Shown: positions 33,173-41,942 of the stretch, one piece after another | How the letters are laid out: every line of letters begins with the position of its first letter | How positions within the stretch are numbered: position 1 is the stretch's first letter | The notes under the pieces: generated by a model | Told to the model about the DNA's origin: nothing | What the model saw: the letters and a program-made list of their open reading frames with translations, nothing else | The model's database searches: none | Position numbers and translations under genes: made by a program | Origin: Ensifer adhaerens | GTDB lineage: Bacteria > Pseudomonadota > Alphaproteobacteria > Rhizobiales > Rhizobiaceae | Direction: 5' to 3' | NCBI GenBank assembly: GCA_900215285.1 | Contig: OCMG01000003.1 | Span: forward strand, 682,001 to 746,000 | Length of the DNA: 64,000 nt

Positions 33173-33634
33173 CTACAAGGCGATATCGAGGACTTCACTG
33201 TCCTTCATGGTCTTCAGAACGAAATCGGAGCGGACCTGTGCGACGTTCGGCTGAATCAGCAGCCGTTCGTGCACAAACGCTGTATAGCTTTCGAGGTCGC
33301 TCACCCTGACATCCAGCACGTAGTCCGCGTCACCGGAAACGGAGAAGGCCGATTGCACCTCGGGTTGCCTGTCCAGCCAGAGCGAGAAGTTCTGGTCGGT
33401 GTCACGGCTATGCATGCGCAGGTTGATGCGCACAATGACGCGGATGTTGAAGCCCAGCTTCTTCGCATCCAGCCGAGCGTGATAGCCCTTGATGAAACCG
33501 GCTTCTTCCAATGCCACACGGCGGCGCGAGCATTGCGAGGTTGAAAGGTTCACGATGTCCGAAATCTGGGCGTTGGTCAGCGATCCGTCTTTCTGGAGTG
33601 CATCCAGTATTTGTCGGTCATGGCGATCGAGCAT
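33173..33634 (-). CDS. Lrp/AsnC-family transcriptional regulator
   Basis: This 153-residue protein has the AsnC helix-turn-helix (LDRHDRQILDALQKDGSLTN, then AQISDIVNLSTSQCSRRRVA) and a C-terminal RAM domain with the GDADYVLDVRVSDLESY motif (residues about 105-122) that binds amino acids between subunits. It is divergent from the thiamine-diphosphate enzyme gene. The spacer carries repeated ATGCG-type half-sites. The ATG at 33634 has GGAGGAG upstream, which rejects the longer frame to 33682. It probably regulates the divergent gene and itself in response to an amino acid. Confidence 0.88.
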   Translation of the reverse strand: MLDRHDRQILDALQKDGSLTNAQISDIVNLSTSQCSRRRVALEEAGFIKGYHARLDAKKLGFNIRVIVRINLRMHSRDTDQNFSLWLDRQPEVQSAFSVSGDADYVLDVRVSDLESYTAFVHERLLIQPNVAQVRSDFVLKTMKDSEVLDIAL

Positions 33635-33675
33635 GGCTCCTCCGCGAGCGTAATCAGTCCCCAGCATGCGCATAT

Positions 33676-33694
33676 TTCGCATATGAAATGCGAA
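33676..33694. promoter_or_regulatory. Palindrome TTCGCAT-N5-ATGCGAA in the Lrp / thiamine-enzyme spacer
   Basis: Seven-base arms pair exactly around a 5-base centre. Further ATGCG/CGCAT half-sites flank it at about 33665-33671 and 33705-33710. Arrays of weakly spaced half-sites are usual for Lrp-family octamers, so this is the likely binding region of the adjacent regulator. Confidence 0.6.
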
Positions 33695-33825
33695 CTATGC
33701 ACATAATGCGTAAATTTTCCAGGGATGGCTATAATACATGCACACAGCGTGTAGCCTTTCGCTGTTATTCTGCGAGCGGAGTCAAGAGGTGCTTTGCGCA
33801 CTCAACACCGGGGAACCCTCTGCAC

Positions 33826-35460
33826 ATGTCGACCTCGTCCGCCACCGTTTTTCAGGCAATTGCGCGATCCGTTGCGGATCATGGCGTCACCACCATGTTC
33901 GGGCTGATGGGGGATGCGAACCTCTTCATGGTCGACCATTATGTCCGAAGCTGCGGCGGGCGTTTCGTGCCGGCAGCCCATGAGGGGAGCTCCGTGCTGA
34001 TGGCGCTGGCCTATGCGCAGGTGTCAGGCAGCGTCGGGGTCGCCTCCGTGACCCATGGTCCGGCGCTGACGAATTGCGTGACGGCGCTGACCGAGGGTGC
34101 AAGGGGTCGGATACCGATGGTTCTTCTGACCGGGGATACGCCGGTGCTCAACCCGCGCCATCTGCAATGCATCGATCAGCGCGAAGTGGTCAAGGCCACC
34201 GGCGCCGGCTTCGAGCAGATGCGGGCACCACAGACCGTGACCGCCGATGTGGCCCGTGCCTTCTATCGCGCCCGCGCGGAACAGCGTCCGATCGTCCTGA
34301 ACATGCCGGCCGATTTCATGTGGCTGGAGCAGGCTTACGAGCCTCGTCGGTATCCCGTCTTCGATACGGCGGCCTTTGTGCCCGAGGGGGAGGCGCTCGA
34401 TGAAGCGATCGGCATCATCGCGTCGTCCCGGCGGCCGCTCATTCTGGCTGGCGCTGGTGCGATCCAGGCGCGCGAACAGCTGATCCGCCTGGCCGACCGC
34501 CTGGAGGCGCCACTGGCCACAACGCTCAAGGCGAAGGGGCTGTTCACCGGTCATCCATATAACATGGATATCTTCGGGACGCTCTCGACGCCGGCGGCCT
34601 ATGATCTCATAGCCAAGGCCGATTGCGTCATCTGCTTCGGTTCGGGCCTGCATGATTTTACGACTGACAAGGGTGCCCTGATGAGGGGCAAGCGTCTGGT
34701 GCAGGTGGATGCCGACCAGCGCTCCATCGGCCGCAGCGTCATCCCGGATGCCGCCCTGGTTGCCGACGCCGGATTGACGGCCGATAACATCATTCACTGG
34801 CTTGACGAGGCGGAAATCCAGCCCAGCGGCTTTACCGGCGAGCTGGATATCGACGTGCTCACCGCACATGTGCCCGGCAAGCCTCAGGCAAAAGTGCCGG
34901 GGACGATCAATTACGTCTGGGCTCTGGATGAACTGGAAAGGCGTCTGCCGAAGGATCGGTTGCTGGTCACCGACGGCGGACGGTTCATGACCGAAGTCTG
35001 GTGTCGCATTTCCGTGAGCGACCCACGCAACTTCGTGGTCACTGCCAATTTCGGCTCCATCGGTCTCGGCATTCCGGAAGCGATCGGTGCCGGGCTTGCC
35101 GGCCCTGATCGGCCTGTCGTGCTCTTCACCGGTGATGGCGGATTCATGATGGGGGGCATCAACGAATTCAACACGGCAGTCCGCCTGAAGCAGGACCTGA
35201 TCGTGATCGTCTGCAACGACGCCGCCTATGGCGCCGAACATATCCAGTTCCTGGACCGGAAGATGGATCCCGGCCTCACCACGTTCGATTGGCCTTCCTT
35301 CGCGGATATGGCGCGAGCACTTGGTGGCGACGGTATCAGGGTCTCCAGCGCAGACGATCTGGAGGCAGCTTTTGTCGCGGTCAGCGATCGCAGCAAGACA
35401 AGGCCTTTGCTGATAGAGCTGATACTCGACCCCAATGATGTCCCCCGCATGCGCACCTGA
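33826..35460 (+). CDS. Thiamine-diphosphate-dependent enzyme, acetolactate-synthase-like large subunit
   Basis: This 544-residue protein has the three TPP-enzyme domains: an N-terminal pyrimidine-binding domain with the catalytic glutamate E53 (PAAHEGSSVLMALAY), a central DHS-like domain (RPLILAGAGAIQAREQLI), and a C-terminal domain with the cofactor motif GDGGFMMGG...N (about residues 437-465). It resembles acetolactate synthase and benzoylformate decarboxylase relatives, not indolepyruvate decarboxylase. No small regulatory subunit is nearby, so a catabolic 2-oxo-acid decarboxylase or ligase is more likely than branched-chain biosynthesis. The ATG at 33826 gives standard family length; the longer frame extends into the Lrp gene. 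Confidence 0.83.
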   Translation: MSTSSATVFQAIARSVADHGVTTMFGLMGDANLFMVDHYVRSCGGRFVPAAHEGSSVLMALAYAQVSGSVGVASVTHGPALTNCVTALTEGARGRIPMVLLTGDTPVLNPRHLQCIDQREVVKATGAGFEQMRAPQTVTADVARAFYRARAEQRPIVLNMPADFMWLEQAYEPRRYPVFDTAAFVPEGEALDEAIGIIASSRRPLILAGAGAIQAREQLIRLADRLEAPLATTLKAKGLFTGHPYNMDIFGTLSTPAAYDLIAKADCVICFGSGLHDFTTDKGALMRGKRLVQVDADQRSIGRSVIPDAALVADAGLTADNIIHWLDEAEIQPSGFTGELDIDVLTAHVPGKPQAKVPGTINYVWALDELERRLPKDRLLVTDGGRFMTEVWCRISVSDPRNFVVTANFGSIGLGIPEAIGAGLAGPDRPVVLFTGDGGFMMGGINEFNTAVRLKQDLIVIVCNDAAYGAEHIQFLDRKMDPGLTTFDWPSFADMARALGGDGIRVSSADDLEAAFVAVSDRSKTRPLLIELILDPNDVPRMRT

Positions 35461-35577
35461 AGCGGGTTGATCTTCCAAAACGGCGGTTCGAAAGATCGGC
35501 GCATGGTGTCAAGTTCGCCCTTGACGACCACATCGCTTGGTGTTTGGATAAGTGGATACAAAAATCCAGTGAGCCAG

Positions 35578-36252
35578 ATGATCGCAAGCCTCTCTTCCCC
35601 GTCGCCCACTGCCTCCACGGCGGAGGAGGAGGCTTATCTCTATTTGCACAAGGCTCTGCGGCTTGGACAATACAAGGCTGGGGAACGGCTGATCCCGGAA
35701 GACATTGCCGCAGAGATCGGCATGAGCCGCATGCCCGTGCGCGAAGCCTTTCGGCGCCTGGCCGCCGATGGCCTCGTGACGCTCAGGCCCAATCGCGGCT
35801 GTGTCGTCGCGGGCCTGACGCTCGATGAACTGAATGAAGCCTTCGAAATCCGCTCTGTTCTGGAAGGTCTCGCAGTGCGTCTCGTGGCGCCGCGGCTGAC
35901 GGCGGACCATTTCGAGGAACTGGACCGGTTGCTTCTGCGCATGGAACGCGCCGGTGAGGCCGGCAGCAGCGACTGGGTCCTGCGGCACCAGGAGTTTCAC
36001 GCCTATATCTACTCTTTGAGTGGTCGGCCCAAGCTGATCCGACAGATTGCCACGCTTCACGTGGCGATAGAGCCCTACATGCGCATCTGGTTCGACTATG
36101 TTGAAAAGCCACTTTCGGCGCGCGAGGAGCATCAGAATCTCATCGACGCGCTCAAATCCGGCGATTGCGCGGAGGCCGAGCGGGTGATGGAAGATCATGT
36201 TCTCGGCACGGCCTCGCTGCTGGCCGAATATGCGAGTCCCGGTCGGCGTTAA
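35578..36252 (+). CDS. GntR-family (FCD domain) transcriptional regulator
   Basis: This 224-residue protein has an N-terminal winged helix (LIPEDIAAEIGMSRMPVREA, then RRLAADGLVTLRPNRGCVVA) and an all-helical FCD effector domain with the metal-ligand pattern ending in DHVLG (EAERVMEDHVLGTASLL). FCD regulators sense small organic acids. It precedes a polar amino-acid uptake operon by 92 bases on the same strand and probably controls it. The start at 35578 lacks a strong ribosome binding site, so a somewhat longer N-terminus is possible. A TGGATACAAAAATCC stretch just upstream may be an operator. Confidence 0.85.
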   Translation: MIASLSSPSPTASTAEEEAYLYLHKALRLGQYKAGERLIPEDIAAEIGMSRMPVREAFRRLAADGLVTLRPNRGCVVAGLTLDELNEAFEIRSVLEGLAVRLVAPRLTADHFEELDRLLLRMERAGEAGSSDWVLRHQEFHAYIYSLSGRPKLIRQIATLHVAIEPYMRIWFDYVEKPLSAREEHQNLIDALKSGDCAEAERVMEDHVLGTASLLAEYASPGRR

Positions 36253-36344
36253 ACGCCGGTCGGTCAGTTATGTCTGAAGCCGGGGAAACATCCGGCAAGG
36301 ACGGGGAACAGCCGCAGATGCGGCACAACAAAAAGGGAATAGCC

Positions 36345-37196
36345 ATGACAATTCGTCGTATGGCCGCGCTGGCGGCTGCCTTCATGACCATCGTCTCTGC
36401 ACCGCTTGCGGGCGCTGCCGATGCACCGAAGGCCATCACCATTGCCACCGAAGGCGCCTACGCGCCCTGGAACTTCACGACAGCCGACGGCAAGCTCGAC
36501 GGTCTGGAAATCGAACTCGCCAACAATCTCTGCGACCGCATGAAGATCAAATGCACGATCATCGCGCAGAACTGGGACGGCCTCATCCCCTCGCTGAAGG
36601 TCGGCAAGTTCGATGTGATCATGGCCAGCATGTTCATCACGCCGAAGCGTCTCGAAAGCATCGATTTCACGGTGCCCTATGCCGTCGATCCTTCGGCATT
36701 CGCTGTTGCCAAGAACAGCGATCTCGGCAAGCTTGGCCTCTCGAAGGAGAAGTTCAAGCTGGAAGACGCGGCTGCCGCACAAGCTGCGATCGACAAGCTG
36801 AAGCCGCTTCTGAAGGGCAAGATCGTCGGCGTGCAGTCCGGGACTTCGAACCTCGAATTCCTGAAGAAGTATTTCGCCGACACCGTCGAAATCCGCGAAT
36901 ACAAGACCACCGAACAGCATGACCTCGACCTTGCCGCGGGTCGCGTCGATGCGCTCTTCGCGCAGGAGACAGCTCTTGCCGCCACGCTCGCCAAGCCGGA
37001 ATTCGCCGATTACACGCTGGCCGGCCCCGGTTTCGTCGGCGGCGTCTTCGGTCTTGGCACGGGGGCCGGAATTCGCAAGGAAGACACGGCGCTGAAGGAC
37101 ATGTTCAACAAGGCGATCGGCGAGGCCATCGCCGACGGCACGATCAAGCGCCTTTCGGAAAAGTGGGTGCATACCGACGTCACCCCGGTGAAGTAG
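36345..37196 (+). CDS. Polar amino acid ABC transporter substrate-binding protein
   Basis: This 283-residue family-3 solute-binding protein has a cleavable signal peptide (MTIRRMAALAAAFMTIVSAP, cleavage after GAADA). The mature start ITIATEGAYAPWNFTTADGK, the motif LEIELANNLCDRMKIKCTII and the PSLKVGKFDVIMASMFIT region are characteristic of the lysine/arginine/ornithine/histidine/opine-binding group. It should collect a polar amino acid or conjugate in the periplasm. The permease genes follow after 103 bases. Confidence 0.9.
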   Translation: MTIRRMAALAAAFMTIVSAPLAGAADAPKAITIATEGAYAPWNFTTADGKLDGLEIELANNLCDRMKIKCTIIAQNWDGLIPSLKVGKFDVIMASMFITPKRLESIDFTVPYAVDPSAFAVAKNSDLGKLGLSKEKFKLEDAAAAQAAIDKLKPLLKGKIVGVQSGTSNLEFLKKYFADTVEIREYKTTEQHDLDLAAGRVDALFAQETALAATLAKPEFADYTLAGPGFVGGVFGLGTGAGIRKEDTALKDMFNKAIGEAIADGTIKRLSEKWVHTDVTPVK

Positions 37197-37299
37197 TCCC
37201 GGCGGACCGGAGGGGATCGGGCGTCTTGTGGCGGCCGGTCCCTGCATTTCTCCCCAGAACGGCACCGGTGGTGGGCCGTTTGACAGGTCTTGAATCCGC

Positions 37300-38013
37300 A
37301 TGTTCGAAAAATTGCATTTGCTCGGGCTCGGAGCCGGGGGGTGGGGCGCGGCGCTTTTGGGCGCGGCGGCCATCACCCTCGTCCTCTCCCTCCTCAGTTT
37401 TGCGCTGGGCGCCATCTTCGGCGGTCTTGCTGCTGCCGGAAGGCTTTCCTCGGCCCGCATTCCGCGAGCGCTTGCGTCTGCCTACGGCACGATCTTTCGC
37501 GGCGTACCGGACCTTCTGACGATCTATCTCTTCTATTACGGTGGCAGCGTCGCACTGACGTCTCTGGCCCGGCTCTTCGGTGCGCACGGCTTTGTCGGCC
37601 TGCCGACATTCGCGACCGGAGTCGTCACCATCGGCTTCATCTCCGGGGCCTATCAGGCGGAAGTCTATCGCGGGGCCTTTCTGGCGGTCGAGCGCGGACA
37701 GTTCGATGCGGCGAAGGCGCTGGCGCTGACCCGGATGCAGATGCTGCGTCTCGTGATCGTCCCGCAACTGCTGCGTCACGCCATCCCGGGTCTCGGCAAT
37801 GTCTGGCAGCTCGTGCTGAAGGATTCGGCGCTGATTTCGGTCATCGGACTGGTCGAACTGATGCGCGAGGCGCAGATCGGCGCGGGTTCGACGCGCGAAC
37901 CCTTCCTCTTCTATTGCGCCGCCGCCGCGCTCTATTTCGCCATTGCGGGCGTTACTGGCCTGGTCTTCAACCGGGCGGAAACCAATGCCTCGCGCGGGAT
38001 GGTGCATCGATGA
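37300..38013 (+). CDS. Polar amino acid ABC transporter permease (HisQ/OccQ type)
   Basis: This 237-residue membrane protein has five predicted transmembrane segments and the family-3 permease signatures FRGVPDLLTIYLFYYGG and the EAA loop GAFLAVERGQFDAAKALALT that docks the ATPase. It overlaps the next permease by 4 bases (ATGA). It is most like the OccQ/NocQ/HisQ member of the pair. Confidence 0.9.
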   Translation: MFEKLHLLGLGAGGWGAALLGAAAITLVLSLLSFALGAIFGGLAAAGRLSSARIPRALASAYGTIFRGVPDLLTIYLFYYGGSVALTSLARLFGAHGFVGLPTFATGVVTIGFISGAYQAEVYRGAFLAVERGQFDAAKALALTRMQMLRLVIVPQLLRHAIPGLGNVWQLVLKDSALISVIGLVELMREAQIGAGSTREPFLFYCAAAALYFAIAGVTGLVFNRAETNASRGMVHR

Positions 38014-38699
38014 TCGATCCCGGATTCTTCCTCGAAATCATCCCCAGGCTTCTTTCCGGCTTGCCGCTGACATTGAAACTGGCGGGCACCTCGGTATTCC
38101 TCGGCTTCATTCTGGCGCTTGCGCTGGCATTGGCGCAGCAGCGCGAGAAACCCCTTGTCGTCCTGCCCATCCGCGCCTTCGTCGCCGTCTTTCGCGGCAC
38201 GCCGCTCCTGGTCCAGATATTCCTCATCTATTACGGGCTCGGTCAGTTCCGGCCGACCCTCCAAACCCTGGGTCTGTGGTGGCTGTTTCGCGAACCCTAT
38301 TGGTGCGCGATCCTGGCGCTTTCGCTGAATACGGCGGCTTACGGCAGCGAGATCCTGCGCGGGGCGATCCGCAACGTCCCGCGTGGGCTTTCAGAAGCGG
38401 CTCAGGCGCTCGGGCTTTCGCGCGTGCTGACCCTGCGCCTTGTCGTATTGCCGCTTGCGCTGCGTCAGGCGCTGCCGGCCTACAGCAACGAGATCATCCT
38501 GATGGTGAAGGGCACCTCCCTTGCATCCATCATCACGTTGACGGAAGTGACCGGGATTGCGCAGGAACTGATTTCGCAGACCTATCGTGCCATGGAGGTC
38601 TTCATTGCCGCCGGCGCTATCTATCTCATCCTGAATTTCCTCATCGTCAGGGCGCTCGACCTGCTCGAGGTGAGGCTGACACCTTACCGGCAGCGATAA
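38010..38699 (+). CDS. Polar amino acid ABC transporter permease (HisM/OccM type)
   Basis: This 229-residue second permease subunit has five membrane segments, the RAFVAVFRGTPLLVQIFLIY motif and the EAA loop GAIRNVPRGLSEAAQALGLS. With the preceding permease it should form the heterodimeric channel. No ATP-binding gene follows: a gamma-glutamyltransferase gene comes next after 36 bases, so the ATPase must be supplied from elsewhere. Confidence 0.9.
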   Translation: MIDPGFFLEIIPRLLSGLPLTLKLAGTSVFLGFILALALALAQQREKPLVVLPIRAFVAVFRGTPLLVQIFLIYYGLGQFRPTLQTLGLWWLFREPYWCAILALSLNTAAYGSEILRGAIRNVPRGLSEAAQALGLSRVLTLRLVVLPLALRQALPAYSNEIILMVKGTSLASIITLTEVTGIAQELISQTYRAMEVFIAAGAIYLILNFLIVRALDLLEVRLTPYRQR

Positions 38700-38735
38700 G
38701 CCGGCATGATTGCATCGCAGGGAGACTTAAAAACA

Positions 38736-40331
38736 ATGCGCAATTTCGAGACGCCGACGCGATCCGTCGCGGTATCCGCCAAGGCAATGGCCGCCACGTC
38801 GCATCCTTCCGCCACGCTCGTCGCGATCAACATCCTGCAGGCCGGTGGCAATGCGATGGATGCGGCCATTGCCGCCTGCGCCGTGCAATGCGTCGTGGAA
38901 CCCGGCTCGACCGGCATCGGGGGTGACTGTTTCGCGCTCTACGCCCCGAAGGGTGGTGACCGGGTGATTGCCTATAACGGTTCCGGTCGCACCCCTGCAG
39001 CGCTGACCATAGATTGGTTCGAGGAACGCGGCCTGACGGAGGTTCCCCGTTCTTCGCCGTCTGCCGTCACAATCCCCGGCGCGATCGATGCGTGGACGCA
39101 GCTGCATGCCGATCACGGTCGCCTGCCGCTGGCCGAGATTCTGGCTCCGGCCATCGCCTTCGCGGAGAACGGCTATGCGATTGCGCCGCGCGTGCATCGT
39201 GACTGGCTGAAGGAGGAGCCCCTGCTCGCCGCAGACGAACACGCTGCCCGCATCTTCCTGCCGCAAGGCCGCGCGCCGCGGATCGGCGAGATGCATCGCC
39301 AGCCGGAACTTGCCGCAACCCTGAAGCGGATCGTGGCGGAAGGCCGTGATGGCTTCTATCGGGGACCGGTTGCCGAGGACATGGTGACCCGCCTTCGCGA
39401 TCTCGGAGGGCTGCATACGCTGGCCGATTTTGCGGCCGCCAAGGGGGAATATGTGACACCCGTCACCACTGATTTCCGCGGTTACACGATCCATGAATGC
39501 CCGCCCAACGGTCAGGGCATCATCGCGCTGATGATCCTGAACATCCTGTCGCATTTCGAGGCGGCAGGCGCGCCTGATGACATCGACCGTCTCCATATCG
39601 AGCTCGAGGCGACGCGGCTTGCCTATGCGGCGCGTGATACCTGGCTGGCCGATCCCGACAAGGTGATTGTTCCGATTGAAGAGATGCTGTCGGATGATCT
39701 GGCGAAGCGGCTTGCCGGCATGATCGACCTGAAGCGTGCCATCACGGACCTGCCGACCTTCGACATGCCGCTTCACCCCGACACGGTTTATATTTCGGTG
39801 GTGGATTCCGAGCGCAACGCGGTCAGTTTCATCAATTCCATCTTCGACAGTTTCGGGACAGGCATCGTTGCGCCGAAATCCGGCGTCATCCTGCACAATC
39901 GTGCTCAAAGCTTTTCGCTGCAGCGTGGACATCTCAACATGATCGCACCGGAAAAGCGGCCTCTCCACACGATCATCCCCGGCATGGTGACGCGCGGTGG
40001 TCGGACCGAAATGGCCTTCGGCGTGATGGGCGGCTATTATCAGGCCATGGGTCATGCGCACCTGATCTCCAAGGTCTTGGATTATGACATGGACATGCAG
40101 GATGCGATCGACCTGCCGCGCCTGGTTCCGGCAAGCGGCCTGAAGCCGAAAATTGAAGTGGAGCATACCGTGCCGGCAGCGACGATTGCGGAGTTGAAGG
40201 CACGCGGTTTCGAAATCGTTCCGACGGAGGACCCTATCGGCGGCGCGCAGGTGATCTGGATCGATTGGGAAAACGGGACGCTGACCGGCGCGTCTGAGTC
40301 CCGCAAGGATGGAATTGCGCTGGGCTTCTGA
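38736..40331 (+). CDS. Gamma-glutamyltransferase-family hydrolase
   Basis: This 531-residue Ntn-hydrolase precursor has the large-subunit opening SHPSATLVAINILQAGGNAM and the processing site before T350 (HPD-TVYISVVDSERNAVSF), where autocleavage frees the nucleophilic threonine. The small subunit holds the SFGTGIV and FGVMGGYYQAMGH motifs. No signal peptide is evident, so it is probably cytoplasmic, unlike classical periplasmic enzymes. It hydrolyses or transfers gamma-glutamyl groups. Its position behind an opine-like uptake system suggests a gamma-glutamyl conjugate as the imported substrate. I use the ATG at 38736, with GGGAG 11 bases before it; an ATG at 38706 lacks one. Confidence 0.88.
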   Translation: MRNFETPTRSVAVSAKAMAATSHPSATLVAINILQAGGNAMDAAIAACAVQCVVEPGSTGIGGDCFALYAPKGGDRVIAYNGSGRTPAALTIDWFEERGLTEVPRSSPSAVTIPGAIDAWTQLHADHGRLPLAEILAPAIAFAENGYAIAPRVHRDWLKEEPLLAADEHAARIFLPQGRAPRIGEMHRQPELAATLKRIVAEGRDGFYRGPVAEDMVTRLRDLGGLHTLADFAAAKGEYVTPVTTDFRGYTIHECPPNGQGIIALMILNILSHFEAAGAPDDIDRLHIELEATRLAYAARDTWLADPDKVIVPIEEMLSDDLAKRLAGMIDLKRAITDLPTFDMPLHPDTVYISVVDSERNAVSFINSIFDSFGTGIVAPKSGVILHNRAQSFSLQRGHLNMIAPEKRPLHTIIPGMVTRGGRTEMAFGVMGGYYQAMGHAHLISKVLDYDMDMQDAIDLPRLVPASGLKPKIEVEHTVPAATIAELKARGFEIVPTEDPIGGAQVIWIDWENGTLTGASESRKDGIALGF

Positions 40332-40500
40332 CGTTCCATCAGGGGCGCGGTCCGATGATTTTGATAACGCACCGGTTTGCCCGCCACGGTGGGTCATCCC
40401 GCAGGATATTTTCATCCGACTCCTGATCCTGTTTGCAATTGTGGGTGCCGTTCTGGCAATAGCCATTGCATGTCACCCGCAAATTCCGGTTGACGGAACC

Positions 40501-41130
40501 ATGTCGACAGGAAACCGGTCTGGAACGCGGATAATGATGATCCTGCCCTTCGATCTGAGAATGATTCCAATGGCTCTGGCCGTGTCGGTTTCGAGCAACC
40601 TGGACAACATAGCCATCGGAACATCGCTCGGCTTTCGCAGGATCGCTTTACGGCTGCGTGACAATGCCGTCGTCGCGACGATCACCAGCATCGGCACGGT
40701 TCTCTCGGCAGGTGCGGGAACTGCCTTGACCGCCATCGTGCCCGACTATGCCGAAAGCACGATAGGGGGCGCCATCATGTTGCTGGTGGGCATCTGGATC
40801 ATTTATCAGGAAAGGGCCAAATCGCGCGCTGGGGCTTCTGCGTCGGTTGATCCCGTCGAGGCCTCCGGTATGGGCGGGCGTATCAACGCGTCCGAACTCC
40901 TGATGCTGTCGCTCGGGCTGACCCTGAACAACATACCCAACGGCGTTGGGGCCGGCATGCTTCACATCGATATCTGGTTGCTCGGGGGGCTCAACTTCGT
41001 CGCCAGCCTCCTGACGCTTGGTCTCGGCATGCATGTTGGTCGAAGGGGGATGCATTGGCTCGGACGATATGCCGGCTATATAGCCGGCGCTCTCCTGGCC
41101 GCACTTGGCGTGACTGAGATGGTTTTCTGA
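40501..41130 (+). CDS. MntP/YtaF-like integral membrane protein
   Basis: This protein of about 209 residues has six hydrophobic segments. It carries the MntP-superfamily pattern of acidic residues in membrane helices: VSVSSNLDNIAIGTSLGFRR near the start and LGLTLNNIPNGVGAGMLHID in the second half, which are repeats of the same motif. The family includes the manganese exporter MntP and the sporulation protein YtaF. The start is uncertain: ATG codons at 40501 and 40534 are both possible and neither has a strong ribosome binding site. Transport of manganese or another cation is likely but unproven. The 169 bases before it show no other gene. Confidence 0.75.
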   Translation: MSTGNRSGTRIMMILPFDLRMIPMALAVSVSSNLDNIAIGTSLGFRRIALRLRDNAVVATITSIGTVLSAGAGTALTAIVPDYAESTIGGAIMLLVGIWIIYQERAKSRAGASASVDPVEASGMGGRINASELLMLSLGLTLNNIPNGVGAGMLHIDIWLLGGLNFVASLLTLGLGMHVGRRGMHWLGRYAGYIAGALLAALGVTEMVF

Positions 41131-41224
41131 AGCGGCGTTTCAGCCGGTCCGGACCCTGGGGCCCGGATTGACCAATCACCGGGTGCTCCCCGATGTCGAT
41201 GCCCGGACGGCAGGGCCAAGGACG

Positions 41225-41920
41225 TCACACGATCAGGTTTTCATCCTTCCAAAGCCGAAAGCCCCCTTCGAAGGCAAGGGCATTGTCGCCTCGCCGGCAT
41301 CTCGGAGGAAGCTTGTCGAGTTTTTCGACGTTTCCGCCACCAATCACAACATAATCCGGTTCCAGCGCCGCCGTGAGCAACTCGACCACATCGAAGACGC
41401 GCTTGCGCCATTTCTTGTCGCCCTTCTTTTCGCGATAGGCCTCGGCGACGTAGTGCTCGTAGCTCTTGCCCTTGCGATAGGGCAGGTGGGCGATCTCCAT
41501 GGGCTGCGCGACATTCTCGACGATCATCGCTGCCCCGAGCCCGGTTCCGAGCCCCAGAAACAGCATCCGGCCGCCCTGATAGGAGCCAATGGCCTGCATC
41601 AAGGCATCATTGACGATGCGCACGGGGCACCCGAAGGCCGCTGCATAGTCGACCCCAACCCAGCCATCGCCGAGATTGACGGGTTCGCGGAGCGGCTTGT
41701 CATGCACGACCGGGCCCGGGTAGCCCATGGCGATCGAATCGTATTGCATGCCCTTGGCCAGGGTTTTCACGGCGGCGATCATCTCGGCCCCGGTCATAGC
41801 CTTGCCGCTCTCCGCCTTCCGTTCCTCGTCGCTGGCGCTGGAGCGGATCTTCACATGGCTGCCGCCGATATCGATGGCAAGCACGGTGCGGCCTGCGCCT
41901 TTTGAAAGAGGTTGTTTCAT
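41225..41920 (-). CDS. ROK-family kinase, probable polyphosphate/ATP glucokinase
   Basis: This 231-residue protein begins with the phosphate-binding motif VLAIDIGGSHVKIRSS, followed by IAMGYPGPVVHDKPLREPVN, the catalytic aspartate in RIVNDALMQAIGSYQ and the second phosphate loop GLGTGLGAAMIVE. These match PpgK-type glucokinases. It lacks the zinc-binding cysteine motif of ROK regulators. It phosphorylates glucose and is the last gene of a minus-strand set with zwf, gnd and a glucoamylase. It starts after the zwf stop at 41943 with GGGAG upstream. Confidence 0.85.
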   Translation of the reverse strand: MKQPLSKGAGRTVLAIDIGGSHVKIRSSASDEERKAESGKAMTGAEMIAAVKTLAKGMQYDSIAMGYPGPVVHDKPLREPVNLGDGWVGVDYAAAFGCPVRIVNDALMQAIGSYQGGRMLFLGLGTGLGAAMIVENVAQPMEIAHLPYRKGKSYEHYVAEAYREKKGDKKWRKRVFDVVELLTAALEPDYVVIGGGNVEKLDKLPPRCRRGDNALAFEGGFRLWKDENLIV

Positions 41921-41942
41921 CATTGTCTCCCTCGGCATTGCA

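Noticed and set aside
33826..35460. Thiamine-diphosphate enzyme considered as an indolepyruvate decarboxylase feeding IAA synthesis
   Set aside because: The N-terminal sequence around the catalytic glutamate resembles acetolactate synthase-type enzymes, not the IpdC/PDC group.
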